64,000 nt of DNA from HLUCCA09 sp038745585 (GTDB taxonomy: Bacteria > Pseudomonadota > Alphaproteobacteria > Rhodobacterales > Rhodobacteraceae): NCBI GenBank assembly GCA_038745585.1, contig JBCDLH010000009.1, positions 1 through 64,000 of the forward strand. Reading direction: 5' to 3'. The notes beneath the pieces were generated by a model that was given only the letters and a program-made list of their open reading frames with translations, had not been told where the DNA came from and did not search any database. The position numbers were made by a program, and so were the translations under genes. This document shows, piece after piece, positions 1 to 8,661 of this stretch. Each line of letters opens with the position of its first letter. The first letter of the stretch is position 1.

Positions 1-209
1 ATTCATCGCTGGACGGGCAAACACCCGATCAGGCATATCTCAACCCGTCGCGACCAATCCCGGTCGCGGCATAACCGAGCGGAAAATCCACCTAAGAAAC
101 AGCTCGAAACTGTTCAGACGAACCGAACCACCTCTGACCACCGCATCAGGGGGTCTCTTTTCAACGCCGATCACCCCAATACGGGATCCTTTTTCCACGC
201 CGATCCACA
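1..209 (-). mobile_element. Probable left end of an IS21-family element, cut by the window start
   Basis: On the minus strand the segment starts with TGTGG at 209 and carries two 23-bp direct repeats (183-205 and 150-172, 19 of 23 identical, core GAT CGG CGT followed by an A-rich run and a CCC). Multiple terminal repeats of this kind are typical of IS21-family ends, where the IstA transposase binds. An ATG at 36-34 opens a reading frame that runs off the window and could be the start of istA, but only 12 codons are visible. The family assignment is inference from the repeat pattern. Confidence 0.35.
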
Positions 210-333
210 AGCTGGGTCCACCAAGCCCTGAGGCTTCCGGTGCGGCAGCTCTAAAGCAGTCACTCAAGTCGATAAGGCGAACGGCGGTTTTGGTCTGCGA
301 CTAGAGCGCTGGGCTGACTTCAAGGAGGGACTG

Positions 334-863
334 GTGTCAGGACAAGCAGACCTCGGGGGCCGCGGCGGGGGCTCGGCGTGGCCTTGCGGTCGGGAAGCCG
401 TCGCAGCCCTGGCCGCGCTTGTCGAACGCAACTAGGTCATGGGCGAAGAGCACGAGCAAGGCATCTACGGCAGGTGGATCGCAACCCTTTGGCCGACGGC
501 GTCGACATCGGCGAGGCCATGGTTCTCAGCGGCCATGCCTGGGCTTTCCTTCGCTTCTCAGACGCCGACGCGCATCAGCAGACAATCGCCGAAGTGGAGC
601 AACTCGGCATTTGGCAAGCTCCAACGCAGACCCCATGGGGCTTTCGCGAGGAACGATGGGGCCGAGCTACTGCCGAGGTTCCAGAGGAAGCGCCGGAGGG
701 GTGCCCTATCAAAGGCAACCTCTCGGACAACGGCCACATCACCCACGCACCCTGGTCGCCTTGGTACAGCCGCACGCGCATCGATACGTCGAAAGGCGAG
801 CGCTGGTTCTGTGACGAGGGTGAGGCTGTCGCTGCGGGATGGCGCGCGACGAGGTGGTGGTGA
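334..863 (+). pseudogene. Degenerate thermonuclease (SNase-like) family gene
   Basis: The translation resembles the small secreted staphylococcal-nuclease-like proteins common in Rhodobacterales. Frame 1 reads CGREAVAALAALVERN, hits a TAG at 433-435, then continues GEEHEQGIYGRWIAT. Past about 480 the similarity moves to another frame (DGVDIGEAMVLSGHAWAF) and runs to a TGA at 861-863 through the typical end CPIKGN...WSPWY.RTRI...GERWFC.E.EA. One nonsense codon and one frameshift therefore interrupt it, and the N-terminal signal and first catalytic segment are missing. It is probably non-functional. Confidence 0.7.
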
Positions 864-1077
864 AGCGTGAGCGGGTTGAGGAGTAGTTGCTCCGGCAGGA
901 TCGGCCCGCAACGAGTTGGCATCGAAAGCCCACAACATTAGACAATCAAACGAAGCTAGATCTCAGGTCGCGGCCGAAAGCTGGCTCAACCGAGATCCGC
1001 AAGGTGGACAAAAGGGTGGCCCCGTACGACCAAAAAATCGACTATCTGCTTATAATCGCAATGTTGAAGGGTCAATC

Positions 1078-1153
1078 TGGTGCCGCTGAAGGGACTCGAA
1101 CCCCCGACCCCATCATTACGAATGACGTGCTCTACCATCTGAGCTACAGCGGC
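1078..1153 (-). tRNA. tRNA-Thr (anticodon CGU)
   Basis: The minus strand folds as a cloverleaf: acceptor GCCGCTG/CAGCGGC, D stem GCTC/GAGC, anticodon stem CGTCA/TGATG around loop TTCGTAA (anticodon CGT), T loop TTCGAGT, and an encoded CCA at 1080-1078. It decodes ACG. It lies about 60 bp from an IS3-family element and beside degraded genes. No second copy of its 3' end was seen in the window, so there is no direct evidence that it served as an integration site. Confidence 0.95.
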
Positions 1154-1228
1154 GTGGGCGTCGTCCTATGGCGCTGCAAGTTCGCGGTCAAGCCCCGCAA
1201 CTGACCGGTTAGTGGAGTTGACCCCGTG

Positions 1229-2116
1229 TCACGTACAGGTTTGGGGTTTGGGCGTGCCCGCGTGGGCACGGTTAGATTGATGGGCGGCTTCGAACCCTGC
1301 GGGTGAAAGGTAGCCGATTGACCGGTGGCGGCGCGACGGATTGTAGAAGCCCTCGATGAACCTGAAGACGGCGATCTGGGCTTCGGACTTGGTGGCGAAG
1401 CGGTGTCGGTCGATCAGCTCGCATTCGAGCGTGGCGAAGAAGCTCTCACACATGGCGTTGTCGAGGGCGTCACCTGCGGTTCCAGTGGATGGGCGGATGC
1501 CGGCGGCGCGGCAGCGATGGCCGAACGCCCAGGACGTGTACTGCGAGCCCTTATCGCTATGATGCATCACGTTTTTGGGCTTGCGCGATGCGACGGCCAT
1601 GTCGAGGGCGTCGAGCATGAGCCGCGTCATCAGATCATGGCTAAACGACCACCACACGATCCGCCGAGACCAGGCATCGAGAACGACAGCGAGGAAGAGA
1701 AAGCCCGCCGCGGTCGGAACGAAAGTGATATCCGCCACCCACAGACGATTGGGGCCGTTGGGCGTGAAGTCGCGCTTCACGAGATCCCCAGCCGAGGTTC
1801 GCTCGGGCGCATGGATGGTCGTGGTGACGGCCCTACGCCTGCGACTGACACCCGCGATCCCGGCCTCTCGCATCAGCCGAGCGGTGCGCTTGCGCCCGAC
1901 CTGGACGCCTTCGGCCCGCAGCTCGGCATGGATGCGCGGTGCGCCGTAGGTGCCGTGCGAGACGGCGTGGATGGTGCGGATGCGGCGCAGCAGGGCGACA
2001 TCACTTCTCTGCCGGTCCGACGGCTGCCGTTCGCGCCAGTCGTAGAAGCCTGAGGGCGAAACCCCCAGCACGCGGGCCATGACGCGGATCGGATGCACAG
2101 CCTGGTTCGTCCGCAT
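1229..2116 (-). CDS. IS3-family transposase OrfB (DDE integrase domain)
   Basis: The 295-residue protein starts with the HTH_21-type region (GVSPSGFYDWRER, then GTYGAPRIHAELR) and continues into an rve integrase core. The catalytic DDE residues are recognisable: D in NRLWVADITF, D in HHSDKGSQYTS, and E in DNAMCESFFATLE. It catalyses strand transfer of the element, normally as an OrfAB fusion. Its ATG overlaps the orfA TGA as ATGA. No obvious A-rich slippery heptamer was seen at the junction, so coupling by re-initiation is as likely as frameshifting. Confidence 0.93.
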   Translation of the reverse strand: MRTNQAVHPIRVMARVLGVSPSGFYDWRERQPSDRQRSDVALLRRIRTIHAVSHGTYGAPRIHAELRAEGVQVGRKRTARLMREAGIAGVSRRRRAVTTTIHAPERTSAGDLVKRDFTPNGPNRLWVADITFVPTAAGFLFLAVVLDAWSRRIVWWSFSHDLMTRLMLDALDMAVASRKPKNVMHHSDKGSQYTSWAFGHRCRAAGIRPSTGTAGDALDNAMCESFFATLECELIDRHRFATKSEAQIAVFRFIEGFYNPSRRHRSIGYLSPAGFEAAHQSNRAHAGTPKPQTCT

Positions 2117-2442
2117 CAGCTCATACGCCCGTTCGGGCTCGCCGCAAACCAGGCCGTCGCCTTTGCCGGCATATCCCTCTCCTGCCGAAGCTGTCGGTTC
2201 TCGCGGCGCAGCCGGGCCAGTTCCTCGCGCTCGGCGGCGGTCATGGCGTCAGGCTGCGTGCCGTCCTCGGCGTCGACGCGACGGACCCACCCGGCGATCG
2301 AGGCCGCACTCGGCTCGAACTCGCGCGAAAGCTCCTCAGGCGTGCGCCCGGCACGTACGAGGTCGATCATCTGGCGCCGGAACTCCGGCGGACAGGCAGG
2401 GCGGTAACGGGTCAACAGAAACACCTCCGGCTGAACTCTCAA
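2116..2442 (-). CDS. IS3-family transposase OrfA (HTH, DNA-binding)
   Basis: This 108-residue protein has an N-terminal helix-turn-helix (FRRQMIDLVRAGRTPEELSREF, then IAGWVRR) and a C-terminal heptad-like stretch (EREELARLRRENRQLRQERD) forming the leucine-zipper-like coiled coil used by IS3 OrfA for dimerisation. It binds the terminal inverted repeats. The right repeat begins 3 bp upstream of its start. Confidence 0.92.
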   Translation of the reverse strand: MRVQPEVFLLTRYRPACPPEFRRQMIDLVRAGRTPEELSREFEPSAASIAGWVRRVDAEDGTQPDAMTAAEREELARLRRENRQLRQERDMPAKATAWFAASPNGRMS

Positions 2443-2469
2443 GGTGTCCGTGAAACCGGGTCAACTCCA

Positions 2470-3500
2470 GTGTGATTTATGCGCCTTCTCAAACTTTTGG
2501 CACTTACGACTAGCAAGAAACTCTCCCCTCCGATGTCAATTTAGATGTCTCATCGGCCGGGATGCCTAACAAGGCGGTGGCAGGCCCGAAAACACACCAT
2601 TGGCGCATGTCCGCGCGTCGCGGCGCCGTCCGCCCTCGCACAGGAGCCCCGCGAGCGCCTCCTCTCGGCGCTTCCCGGCAATCGCCTGCCGGGCAGTGCG
2701 TCTACAGATCCCGTGCGCGTTTGGAAGGGATAGGCGGATTGGGCGCTGTTGGCCTTCGTCATGGCCGACCACACATGCCCATGGCTGGGCTGGCCCCTTT
2801 CGCGATGATGGCGAGCGACCACCGCCACCTCTGCGTTGAAACACGCCCGCCTCTGCCAGGTTCGGCACCCTCGACCGCTAGGGGGGAGTCGTGCTTGTTA
2901 GACAGCGGTAACGGCCCGGTCGTCACCTTTCGGGAGCCTGCGGCTCTCGTCCGAGGCTATGGCCAACGCAAGGAATTCATCACGCTGCGTGATGCTAAGA
3001 CCTCGGGCCATTTACGGCGCGCTGGAACACTCCGTAGGAAGACGACATGCGCGAGCGGTTGATCCGGCCTTGAACGACCGGTGCATTCAAAGAAAAGGGT
3101 TCGATGGCACCTTACGTGCCTACGGCGAGAGCCGTGATTAGAACGAACGCTAACACCACAGATGACCGCGCAAAGCCTTGAACACGAAAACGCCCACGGG
3201 GACACTGAAATCAGCAGCCGAACCTGAGCAGGGTCCGCAGGAGCGTTACACGCGCACCACAGCGGTGCAAAACTGGACGCACCCGGCCCAAGCATAGTTG
3301 GCCGAATGAATTTAGACTGAGCCGGCCGGGTACAGCCAAAAACTAGTCGAGTTAGGCGGACCACCTGAGGTCACACGGCAGTATGTCGACGCACAGATCA
3401 TCGCGCTCTCATACTCTGGGGCCAGTCGCCAACGCTCCTTGGCGAATGAGCCCTGGAGGATTGGCGCGCAGTGGATTGCCTTGCCGAGCACATACGCTAA
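2470..3500. other. Intergenic stretch with no recognisable gene
   Basis: About 1 kb between the IS3 right end and the MFS transporter. Open frames exist on both strands, but none has a recognisable motif, ribosome binding site or plausible composition. The zone is probably eroded DNA. A segment near 3320-3385 has the look of an IS end but could not be assigned. Confidence 0.5.
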
Positions 3501-4766
3501 GTGTCTCCTAAGAGTGCGCAAATCGGCACTGCGAGTGGCACTATGGCGAATACCGGTTTCGACCAAAAGCAGCGCTTTACCCTCGCTTCCATCGCCCAGA
3601 ACCGCAATTTTCTCGGCTTGCTTATCGCAAACACGGTGCTTGGTGCTGCTTTCCCAATCCAACTGATCTTGGGCGGGTTGACCGGGCTAATGCTTGCGCC
3701 CAATCCAGCCTTGGCGACCCTGCCCTCCTCGATGCAGACCCTTGCAGGCCTCGTCGCGGCCGCGCCCTTTTCGCTCCTGATGGGTCGGATCGGGCGGCGC
3801 GCGGGCTTTGCGATCGGCGCCCTGATGACCATCTCAGGCGCCCTCGCCGCCACACACGCGCTCTACTCGGGGAGCTTCGCTTTGCTCTGCGCGGGGCACT
3901 TTGTGATGGGCGCAGGCTGGGCTGCATTTCAGTATTTCCGCTTTGCGGCGGGCGAGGTTGTAGACACAACACTGAGGCCGGTCGCCATCTCTCTGATGCT
4001 CACGTCCCTCTTGGTGGCGGCCATCGTTGGGCCGCAGGTGTTCATTGCCGCCAAGGATGCGCTCGCGCCGGTGCCCTTCGCCGGAGCATATGCTGCCATT
4101 GCCGCGGTCGCTGTGCTTGGCGTGATGCCGCTGGCCGTTGTAAGAATGCCGCTGCCAGCGCGCGCGCCCGCAAGCGATACCGCGAACAGGTTTGCCGTTC
4201 TGGGAGCTCTACGCCGTCGCCCGGTTCAACGGGCGATTGGCATTGGAGCTGTGTCGCAAGGGGTGATGGTGTTCCTCATGATCCCCACGCCAATCGCGAT
4301 GATCGAGTGCGGATTCTCAGAAACAACGGCGAGCGACGTCGTCCGCTGGCACATTGTAGCGATGTTTGCTCCGAGCTTCTTTACCGGCTTTTTGATAGTG
4401 CGCTTCGGCATTCAGACCATCGCGACGGTTGGCCTCCTCACCATTATCTCGGCGGCTGGCGTCGCGGCATGGGGCATCTCGGCCGCGCATTTCTACGGTG
4501 CGTTGATCGTCCTCGGAGTTGGCTGGAACTTCAGCTTCATCGGAGCCACGACGATGCTGGCCGCGGCCGTATCCGAGGCAGAGAAGGCGGCGGTGCAGGG
4601 CGCGAACGATACGATCATCGCGCTTGTGTCAACGGTTTGCGCCTTCGCTGCGGGCTTCGTGTTGTTGAGCCTTGGTTGGGCCATTCTTGCCGCGCTGTCG
4701 GGCGTAATCGTTTTGCTGGTCCTGGTCTGGCTGGCGTTTGACAGGTCGCCGCTGCCGAGTGGGTAG
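3501..4766 (+). CDS. MFS transporter
   Basis: This 421-residue polytopic protein has about twelve hydrophobic segments and the MFS cytoplasmic loop-2 signature after helix 2 (LLMGRIGRRAGFAIGAL). It is probably a proton- or solute-driven exchanger or exporter in the inner membrane. The substrate cannot be inferred. Met-15 (3543) is an alternative start, and neither start has a clear Shine-Dalgarno. The gene ends in TAG, is intact, and is the only clearly functional non-IS gene between 1.2 and 7.3 kb. Confidence 0.85.
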   Translation: MSPKSAQIGTASGTMANTGFDQKQRFTLASIAQNRNFLGLLIANTVLGAAFPIQLILGGLTGLMLAPNPALATLPSSMQTLAGLVAAAPFSLLMGRIGRRAGFAIGALMTISGALAATHALYSGSFALLCAGHFVMGAGWAAFQYFRFAAGEVVDTTLRPVAISLMLTSLLVAAIVGPQVFIAAKDALAPVPFAGAYAAIAAVAVLGVMPLAVVRMPLPARAPASDTANRFAVLGALRRRPVQRAIGIGAVSQGVMVFLMIPTPIAMIECGFSETTASDVVRWHIVAMFAPSFFTGFLIVRFGIQTIATVGLLTIISAAGVAAWGISAAHFYGALIVLGVGWNFSFIGATTMLAAAVSEAEKAAVQGANDTIIALVSTVCAFAAGFVLLSLGWAILAALSGVIVLLVLVWLAFDRSPLPSG

Positions 4767-4779
4767 GCAGGACCACTCC

Positions 4780-5003
4780 AAACGTCGGCTGCAAAGCGAT
4801 TAGACAGTCCTCCAGAGGAACAGTACGTGCCGCCAGAAGTCGACGACCGGGCCCCCACTCTTGGCTGAGAACGGTCGAGCGCGGCTCGGTCGGCCCCGAC
4901 TGTCGATCCTAGACTGACTGCCGCTTCCATCGCTTGTTTACCGCCTTCGGGTTAATCCCGAACTCCCGGCTCAGCTCGGCGGTCGAAGCTTGCGCCTCTC
5001 GGC
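4780..5003 (-). pseudogene. IS481-family transposase N-terminal fragment
   Basis: On the minus strand a stretch reads LSREFGINPKAVNKRWKRQSV, a TAG at 4911-4909, then DRQSGPTEPRSTVL and PLEDCLIALQPT. This is the order of conserved blocks at the N-terminus of IS481 transposases (HTH, then D..TGP.EPRS and L..DDCL.ALQP). Both the start and the whole DDE domain are missing, so only a remnant of the element survives. It is an independent sign that this zone has gained and lost mobile DNA. Confidence 0.7.
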
Positions 5004-5181
5004 GAGTGCGGGGTAACCGCCTGCCGGCCAACGGATCGCTCTAGCGCTGCTCAGACGGCGCGCGCCCTTCTCGGCGCATGCCTGCACGCGCCTGCCGGTC
5101 AACGGGATCGTGGCGCTCCCGTGACGATCTCGGCCCGCAAGGCCGAATGCCGTTCCTTCGGATGGATCGCACAATCGACCC

Positions 5182-5484
5182 ATGGATCAGACACCTCAGG
5201 GCCTCGCCAAAGGCGCGCGCGCCGTCGCCGCAATCCGGCCCGAGCGACTGCATTTGGGCCTCGCTAATGCCGACAACAGCCTGACCGAGCGCATCGCCGC
5301 CATGGCCTATCACGGGCCCGATCTGCAGCTTCACGCCCAGACGCCGCTCGCGCCGATGCCCGTGCTCGCCCGCCTGACGGCCGTTCCCGCCGATCGCGAA
5401 CCCGTCTCCGTAGGAGATGAGGTCACGCTCCGCTGGTTGGCGCGCGACACCCTCATCTTCGCCGAGGACGGCGAGCCGACCTGA
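5182..5484 (+). pseudogene. C-terminal fragment of a PotA-like ABC transporter ATPase (TOBE domain)
   Basis: The 100 residues match the end of spermidine/putrescine-type ABC ATPases: VAAIRPERLHL, then RIAAMAYHGPDLQLHAQT, then VSVGDEVTLRWLARDTLIFAED, which is the TOBE_2 fold. The nucleotide-binding domain (Walker A, Walker B, LSGGQ) is absent upstream. It is followed within 20 bp by a broken glycosyltransferase and further catabolic remnants, suggesting one former operon. Confidence 0.65.
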
Positions 5485-5501
5485 CCCAGAGGAGGTGTGA
5501 C

Positions 5502-5855
5502 ACGTCCAAGACTTTTGCTTTCTTTCCAAAGGCCGCGTTCGGCCCCGCGCTCAACTCCGTCGGGATCGCTGAGGCTGTCGAAAAGACAAGGCACACGGCC
5601 GTCTTCCTCTCCGATCCGGGCATTGTCCATGTCTATGCGGATCACGGCTTTGATGCGCACCCCTTGGACCTGTCGGAGCCGATGCCACCCGCAGAGACGG
5701 CCAAGTTTTGGGAGGATTCCATAAACGGGCACATCCCGAGCTTTCGCAAAAAGCCGATCGACTAGCTCCACATCGACCTTAAGGAATGCTGGAACACGAT
5801 CGTCGAGAGCGCAAAGTCGGCGCAAATGGATCTGCCGCGCGCTTCCTCGTCGACC
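5502..5855 (+). pseudogene. N-terminal fragment of a glycosyltransferase with a lost start codon and an in-frame TAG
   Basis: A strong AGGAGG at about 5490-5495 precedes ACG TCC AAG ACT TTT, where homologues would read ATG, so the start appears mutated. The frame then reads FAFFPKAAFGPALNSVGIAE, AVFLSDPG, EPMPPAETAKFWEDSING and FRKKPID, then TAG at 5763-5765, then CWNTIVESAKSAQ. This matches the nucleotide-sugar-type glycosyltransferases found beside polyamine/GABA genes in alphaproteobacteria (family recognised from memory). The C-terminal two-thirds is gone. Confidence 0.6.
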
Positions 5856-5871
5856 TTGCGGTGGGCGCTGC

Positions 5872-6110
5872 ATGACCGACCTCGCCACATCAGCACCCCA
5901 TATCACCCGCGTTCCTGAACAAGACGCGTTTGTGGATTGGGGCGTTGTCCCAACGATGTTCGTAGGCGATAGCCGCACCGCAGGCAAACTGATCCGCAAG
6001 GGGCCGGAGGCGCAAAGCGAATGCGGCATCTGGATCTGCACGCCCAGGACCTTGGATTGCCACGTCACGCGCAACGAGTTCTGTCACTTTCTCGAAGGGC
6101 GGGCGACCTA
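5872..6110 (+). pseudogene. Truncated cupin (EutQ/DUF861-like) gene
   Basis: After an ATG the frame reads WGVVPTMFVGDSRTAGKL, GIWICTPRTLDCHVTRNEFCHFLEGRATY. This corresponds to the first half of a small Cupin_3 protein (conserved W-E/T-C-TPG-W/CHVTRDEFCHFLEG). The second half, including the rest of the barrel, is lost, and an aldehyde dehydrogenase tail follows directly. Small cupins of this type sit next to putrescine catabolic dehydrogenases in many alphaproteobacteria, which fits the neighbouring remnants. Confidence 0.6.
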
Positions 6111-6148
6111 CGTTCACGCGGGCAGCACGATGGCAGCCTCTACGCGGG

Positions 6149-6417
6149 CTGGACACCGACACTGCAATCGAGATGGCCTACCACAGCCCCTTCCGCCTTG
6201 GAGCCTCGATCTTTACCGCCGATCTTGCCGAAGCGCGTGAGGCCTCCGAAGGGCTCAAGGCCGGCATGGTCTGGATCAACAATCCGATGATCGGCACAGA
6301 CGCCCTGCCCGTCCCCGACGCCTGGTTGTTAGGGTCCAGCGGGCGCAAGCACGTGTTACGCGAGCGGCACGCAATCATGCCGGTTGCATGCCGTACTGCA
6401 GACGGCGTAATCTGATA
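6149..6417 (+). pseudogene. C-terminal fragment of an aldehyde dehydrogenase
   Basis: The frame reads LDTDTAIEMAYHSPFRLGAS then IFTADLAEAREASEGLKAG and MVWINNPMIGTDALP. This is the conserved C-terminal block of NAD(P)-dependent aldehyde dehydrogenases (A...YGLGAS.WT.D...A......G.VWVN). The catalytic Cys/Glu region is missing. Fused directly to the cupin remnant, it is the fourth broken gene in a row of polyamine-catabolism character. Confidence 0.65.
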
Positions 6418-6550
6418 GCGGCCATGCTCGGGCCACCGCCCTCCATCCGGGAAGCATACGACATGCGGAGCATCTCGATTTCGACCCGTCTCATTCGAGC
6501 GCATGCATAAGGAGGGATTGCACCGGCGGCTCGAACGAGGAGGATCGTCG

Positions 6551-7264
6551 TTGCAGATCTCTACCCCAATCTACAAACTCAAGCGCAAGGCCAAGCTATC
6601 CGCCCGCGCCTCCGACGCCCCACTCCATGAAGCATTGGACCAGGTCGCCCGTGAGGAGGGCTATCGCGCGTGGAGCCATCTCGCCGCTGCGTATCAGAAA
6701 CGAAGCCCGGCCATTCCTCTTCTTAAATAGCTGGCGCCGAGAAGCCTAGTGCTCTTGGGCGCGCGGCCAGGTCACGGCAAAACGCTGCTCGGGCTGGAAC
6801 TCGCCGCAGCAGCCGCCTCACAAAGGCAGGCCGCCTTCTTCTTTACGCTCGATTACCACGCGCAGGACGTCGAGAAACAGCTCTCCGATCTCGGCTACCT
6901 CGAATTGGTGCAGGATGCCGCGCTGACAGTCGACACGTCAGACGAAGTCTCCTCGGACTACATCATTGCGCGGCTCCAACACGCGCATCCTCCGGCCTTT
7001 GCTGTCATCGATTACTTGCAGTTGCTCGATCAGAAACGCAGCAATTTACCGCTTGAATTCCAAATCAATGCACTTCGTATGTATGCCCAGGAAACTGGCG
7101 CAATCTGCATCGCGATCTCACAGATTGACCGGGCCTTCGACTTGAGCGGACGGAAAATGCCGAGCCGGTCGGATGTCCGGTTGCCCAATCCTCTGGATTT
7201 ATCCCTTTTTGATAGCTTCTGCTTTCTGCACAATGGGGAGATAAAGGTAGAAAATCCGGCCTAA
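6551..7264 (+). pseudogene. DnaB-like helicase-family P-loop protein interrupted by one in-frame TAG
   Basis: A TTG at 6551 follows a GAGGAGG-type ribosome site (6537-6543); an ATG at 6503 is also in frame. The product would be about 236 residues: a small N-terminal helical domain, Walker A GARPGHGKT near residue 75, a Walker-B-like AVIDYLQLLDQ, and ISQIDR and LPNPLDLSLFDSFCFLHNGE at the end. This matches the short 'DNA helicase' proteins of Rhodobacterales. A TAG at 6728-6730 (codon 60) lies in frame just before the P-loop, and no other lesion is visible. A terminator follows at 7284. Confidence 0.65.
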
Positions 7265-7283
7265 AGCAGAATTTCGCGTTCCC

Positions 7284-7312
7284 AACTCAGACTTAAGACT
7301 GCTGAGTTTTTT
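7284..7312 (+). terminator. Rho-independent terminator downstream of the helicase-like gene
   Basis: AACTCAG (7284-7290) pairs with CTGAGTT (7302-7308) and is followed by a run of T (7307-7312). It lies 20 bp after the stop of the helicase-like gene and would end its transcript. Confidence 0.75.
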
Positions 7313-7383
7313 GCCGCTCTTCACAAGGGGAAGGCATCGTTATTGAAGGAGCAAGTCACCGAATATGAAACGCACTTGGTTTG

Positions 7384-7863
7384 TCAATAATGCGTTCCGG
7401 CATAGCGATTGGGTTGCCCGATGGCCTCTTCATTGCCAATAAACGCAGCCCAATCGTTTCCCGGCCTCCAAATGCTCTCCATGATTGCAAAGGCTTCCCA
7501 TTCAGAGAGCGCATTGCTGCCCTTTGCATAGCGATACAGGAAAGCGCTCACGCGAGCGTTGTAGATGCAATGAACATGAACCTTTGCGCCCCGAAGGTCA
7601 TCAATTGCGGCTGTAAATGCTCCGAAATTAGCGTCGGTCGGCCTCTCAAAGTCCACCGGAATGTAGATGTAATTCATCTCAAGCGCCGCAACCGTTCCAG
7701 CCTCGTCCACCAAGGCGCCGCGGTTATCATGCGGACCGAGATTGATAATATGGCGAACGCCCAGTGCCTTTATCTCGGCCAATTGCGCTTCGCTCGGCTG
7801 ACCCGAGGTGGTCAATCGCGCGTTTACGCGGCGCCAATTCAGAATATGTGGCAGGTCCGTCAT
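7384..7863 (-). CDS. Protein tyrosine phosphatase family protein
   Basis: The 159-residue protein resembles the DSP/DUF442-like phosphatases. It has an early RRVNARLTTSGQPSEAQL segment, LGVRHIINLGP, and the P-loop VHVHCIYNARVSAF with C99 and R104. The Cys-Arg spacing (C-x4-R) differs from classical CX5R but is what I recall for this family. The start at 7863 is chosen because AAAGGAG precedes it at a good distance; an upstream in-frame ATG at 7947 lacks this. Substrate unknown. It is convergent with the helicase-like gene. Confidence 0.8.
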   Translation of the reverse strand: MTDLPHILNWRRVNARLTTSGQPSEAQLAEIKALGVRHIINLGPHDNRGALVDEAGTVAALEMNYIYIPVDFERPTDANFGAFTAAIDDLRGAKVHVHCIYNARVSAFLYRYAKGSNALSEWEAFAIMESIWRPGNDWAAFIGNEEAIGQPNRYAGTHY

Positions 7864-8235
7864 GAGACACTCCTTTGATCGGCCATGCATGCGGCGCAGG
7901 CTAGATGCGGATTGGTCAGTCGCTGTATGGAGGCAGGGTGCTTTCACAGTTTCGGTTCCGAGCAGACTTGCTAGGGTGTGGCGGTAGAGACAGAAAAGTT
8001 CGACGTCCTGCCCCTCAAGAGGCCAAAGGACGTCCGCGCCAACACTAGTTTCGGCGCCAGACAGAGGGCGGCGTGCTGCGACTTGAACGGTAATAACAGA
8101 AGCGGCGCGCCTTCCCGCTCGACCTCAACTTTTCGCTGTTCGGCGTGCGGCAGAACCCCAGGACTCCACAGCCAGCTTCGACCGAGCGCGCAGACCTTCC
8201 CGTCTAGATCGGAACCTGGGCGGGAGGACGACGCG
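7864..8235. other. Intergenic stretch, nothing recognised
   Basis: About 370 bp between the phosphatase start and the VOC pseudogene. Overlapping open frames are present on both strands, but none has recognisable motifs or a ribosome site. Confidence 0.5.
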
Positions 8236-8616
8236 TCACGCATAGCTCACGACTTCGTACTCCACACCGTCCGGGCCGTTGAAGTAAAAGCGTTTTCCCG
8301 GCTCGTAATCCTGATGCTTGTGCGGCGCAAAGCCGTTTGCAGCCACCATCCGCTACGCCGCCTCGAGATCGTCGACCACGAGGCCGACATGGCACAGACT
8401 TCCCGTATCACGGTAGCGTGGACGCGCGGGTTTCAGACCGCCCTTCGGCGAGTAAAGCGTAAGATACGTCCCTTCATCCCCAACATGCACGGAGTAACCG
8501 CCGTTTAGCGACGCGCCTTCCCAGCGAATGCGCCAGCCAAAAACCTCGCGCAGGAGATCTGCAGTGGCTTTGGCATCAGGCACGGCAATGTTCACGTGTT
8601 CCAGCTTGGCAGGCAT
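8236..8616 (-). pseudogene. VOC (glyoxalase-fold) protein gene with one in-frame TAG
   Basis: The frame is full length (126 codons) and opens MPAKLEHVNIAVPDAKATAD, then REVFGWRIRWEG, then CHVGLVVDDLEAA. A TAG at 8355-8353 is codon 88, and the frame continues unbroken through HKHQDYEPGKRFYFNGPDG and VEYEVVSYA to a TGA at 8238-8236. Apart from the TAG it is an ordinary two-beta-alpha-module VOC protein. It is divergent from soxR and shares with it the interval that holds the candidate SoxR box. Confidence 0.75.
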
Positions 8617-8661
8617 GGTGCTTCCTTTCCGCCGCGGTTTGTGGTCAAGTAATCGTGTCAG

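Larger units (their letters stand above)
1213..2469 (-). mobile_element. Complete IS3-family insertion sequence (1257 bp)
   Basis: Terminal inverted repeats match at 22 of 25 positions (1213-1237 against 2445-2469), both beginning TGGAGTTGACCC. They enclose overlapping orfA and orfB on the minus strand, the standard IS3 layout. The flanking triplets (TAG at 1210-1212, GTG at 2470-2472) do not match, so no target duplication is evident. This may mean an old insertion or a rearrangement after insertion. Both reading frames are open, so the element may still be active. Confidence 0.9.

Noticed and set aside
1078..1153. tRNA-Thr as attachment site of an integrative element
   Set aside because: No integrase and no duplicated tRNA 3' end were found.
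887..1204. Open frame with the phrase AAEGTRTPDPIITNDV on the plus strand
   Set aside because: This is the antisense translation of tRNA-Thr (a well-known spurious ORF), not a protein.
433..8355. Pyrrolysine or general TAG reassignment
   Set aside because: Several intact genes in the window end in TAG at normal positions, so reassignment is very unlikely; only local suppression remains open.
7978..8508. Long plus-strand frame over the VOC pseudogene
   Set aside because: It is a shadow of the minus-strand VOC frame and has no motif or ribosome site.
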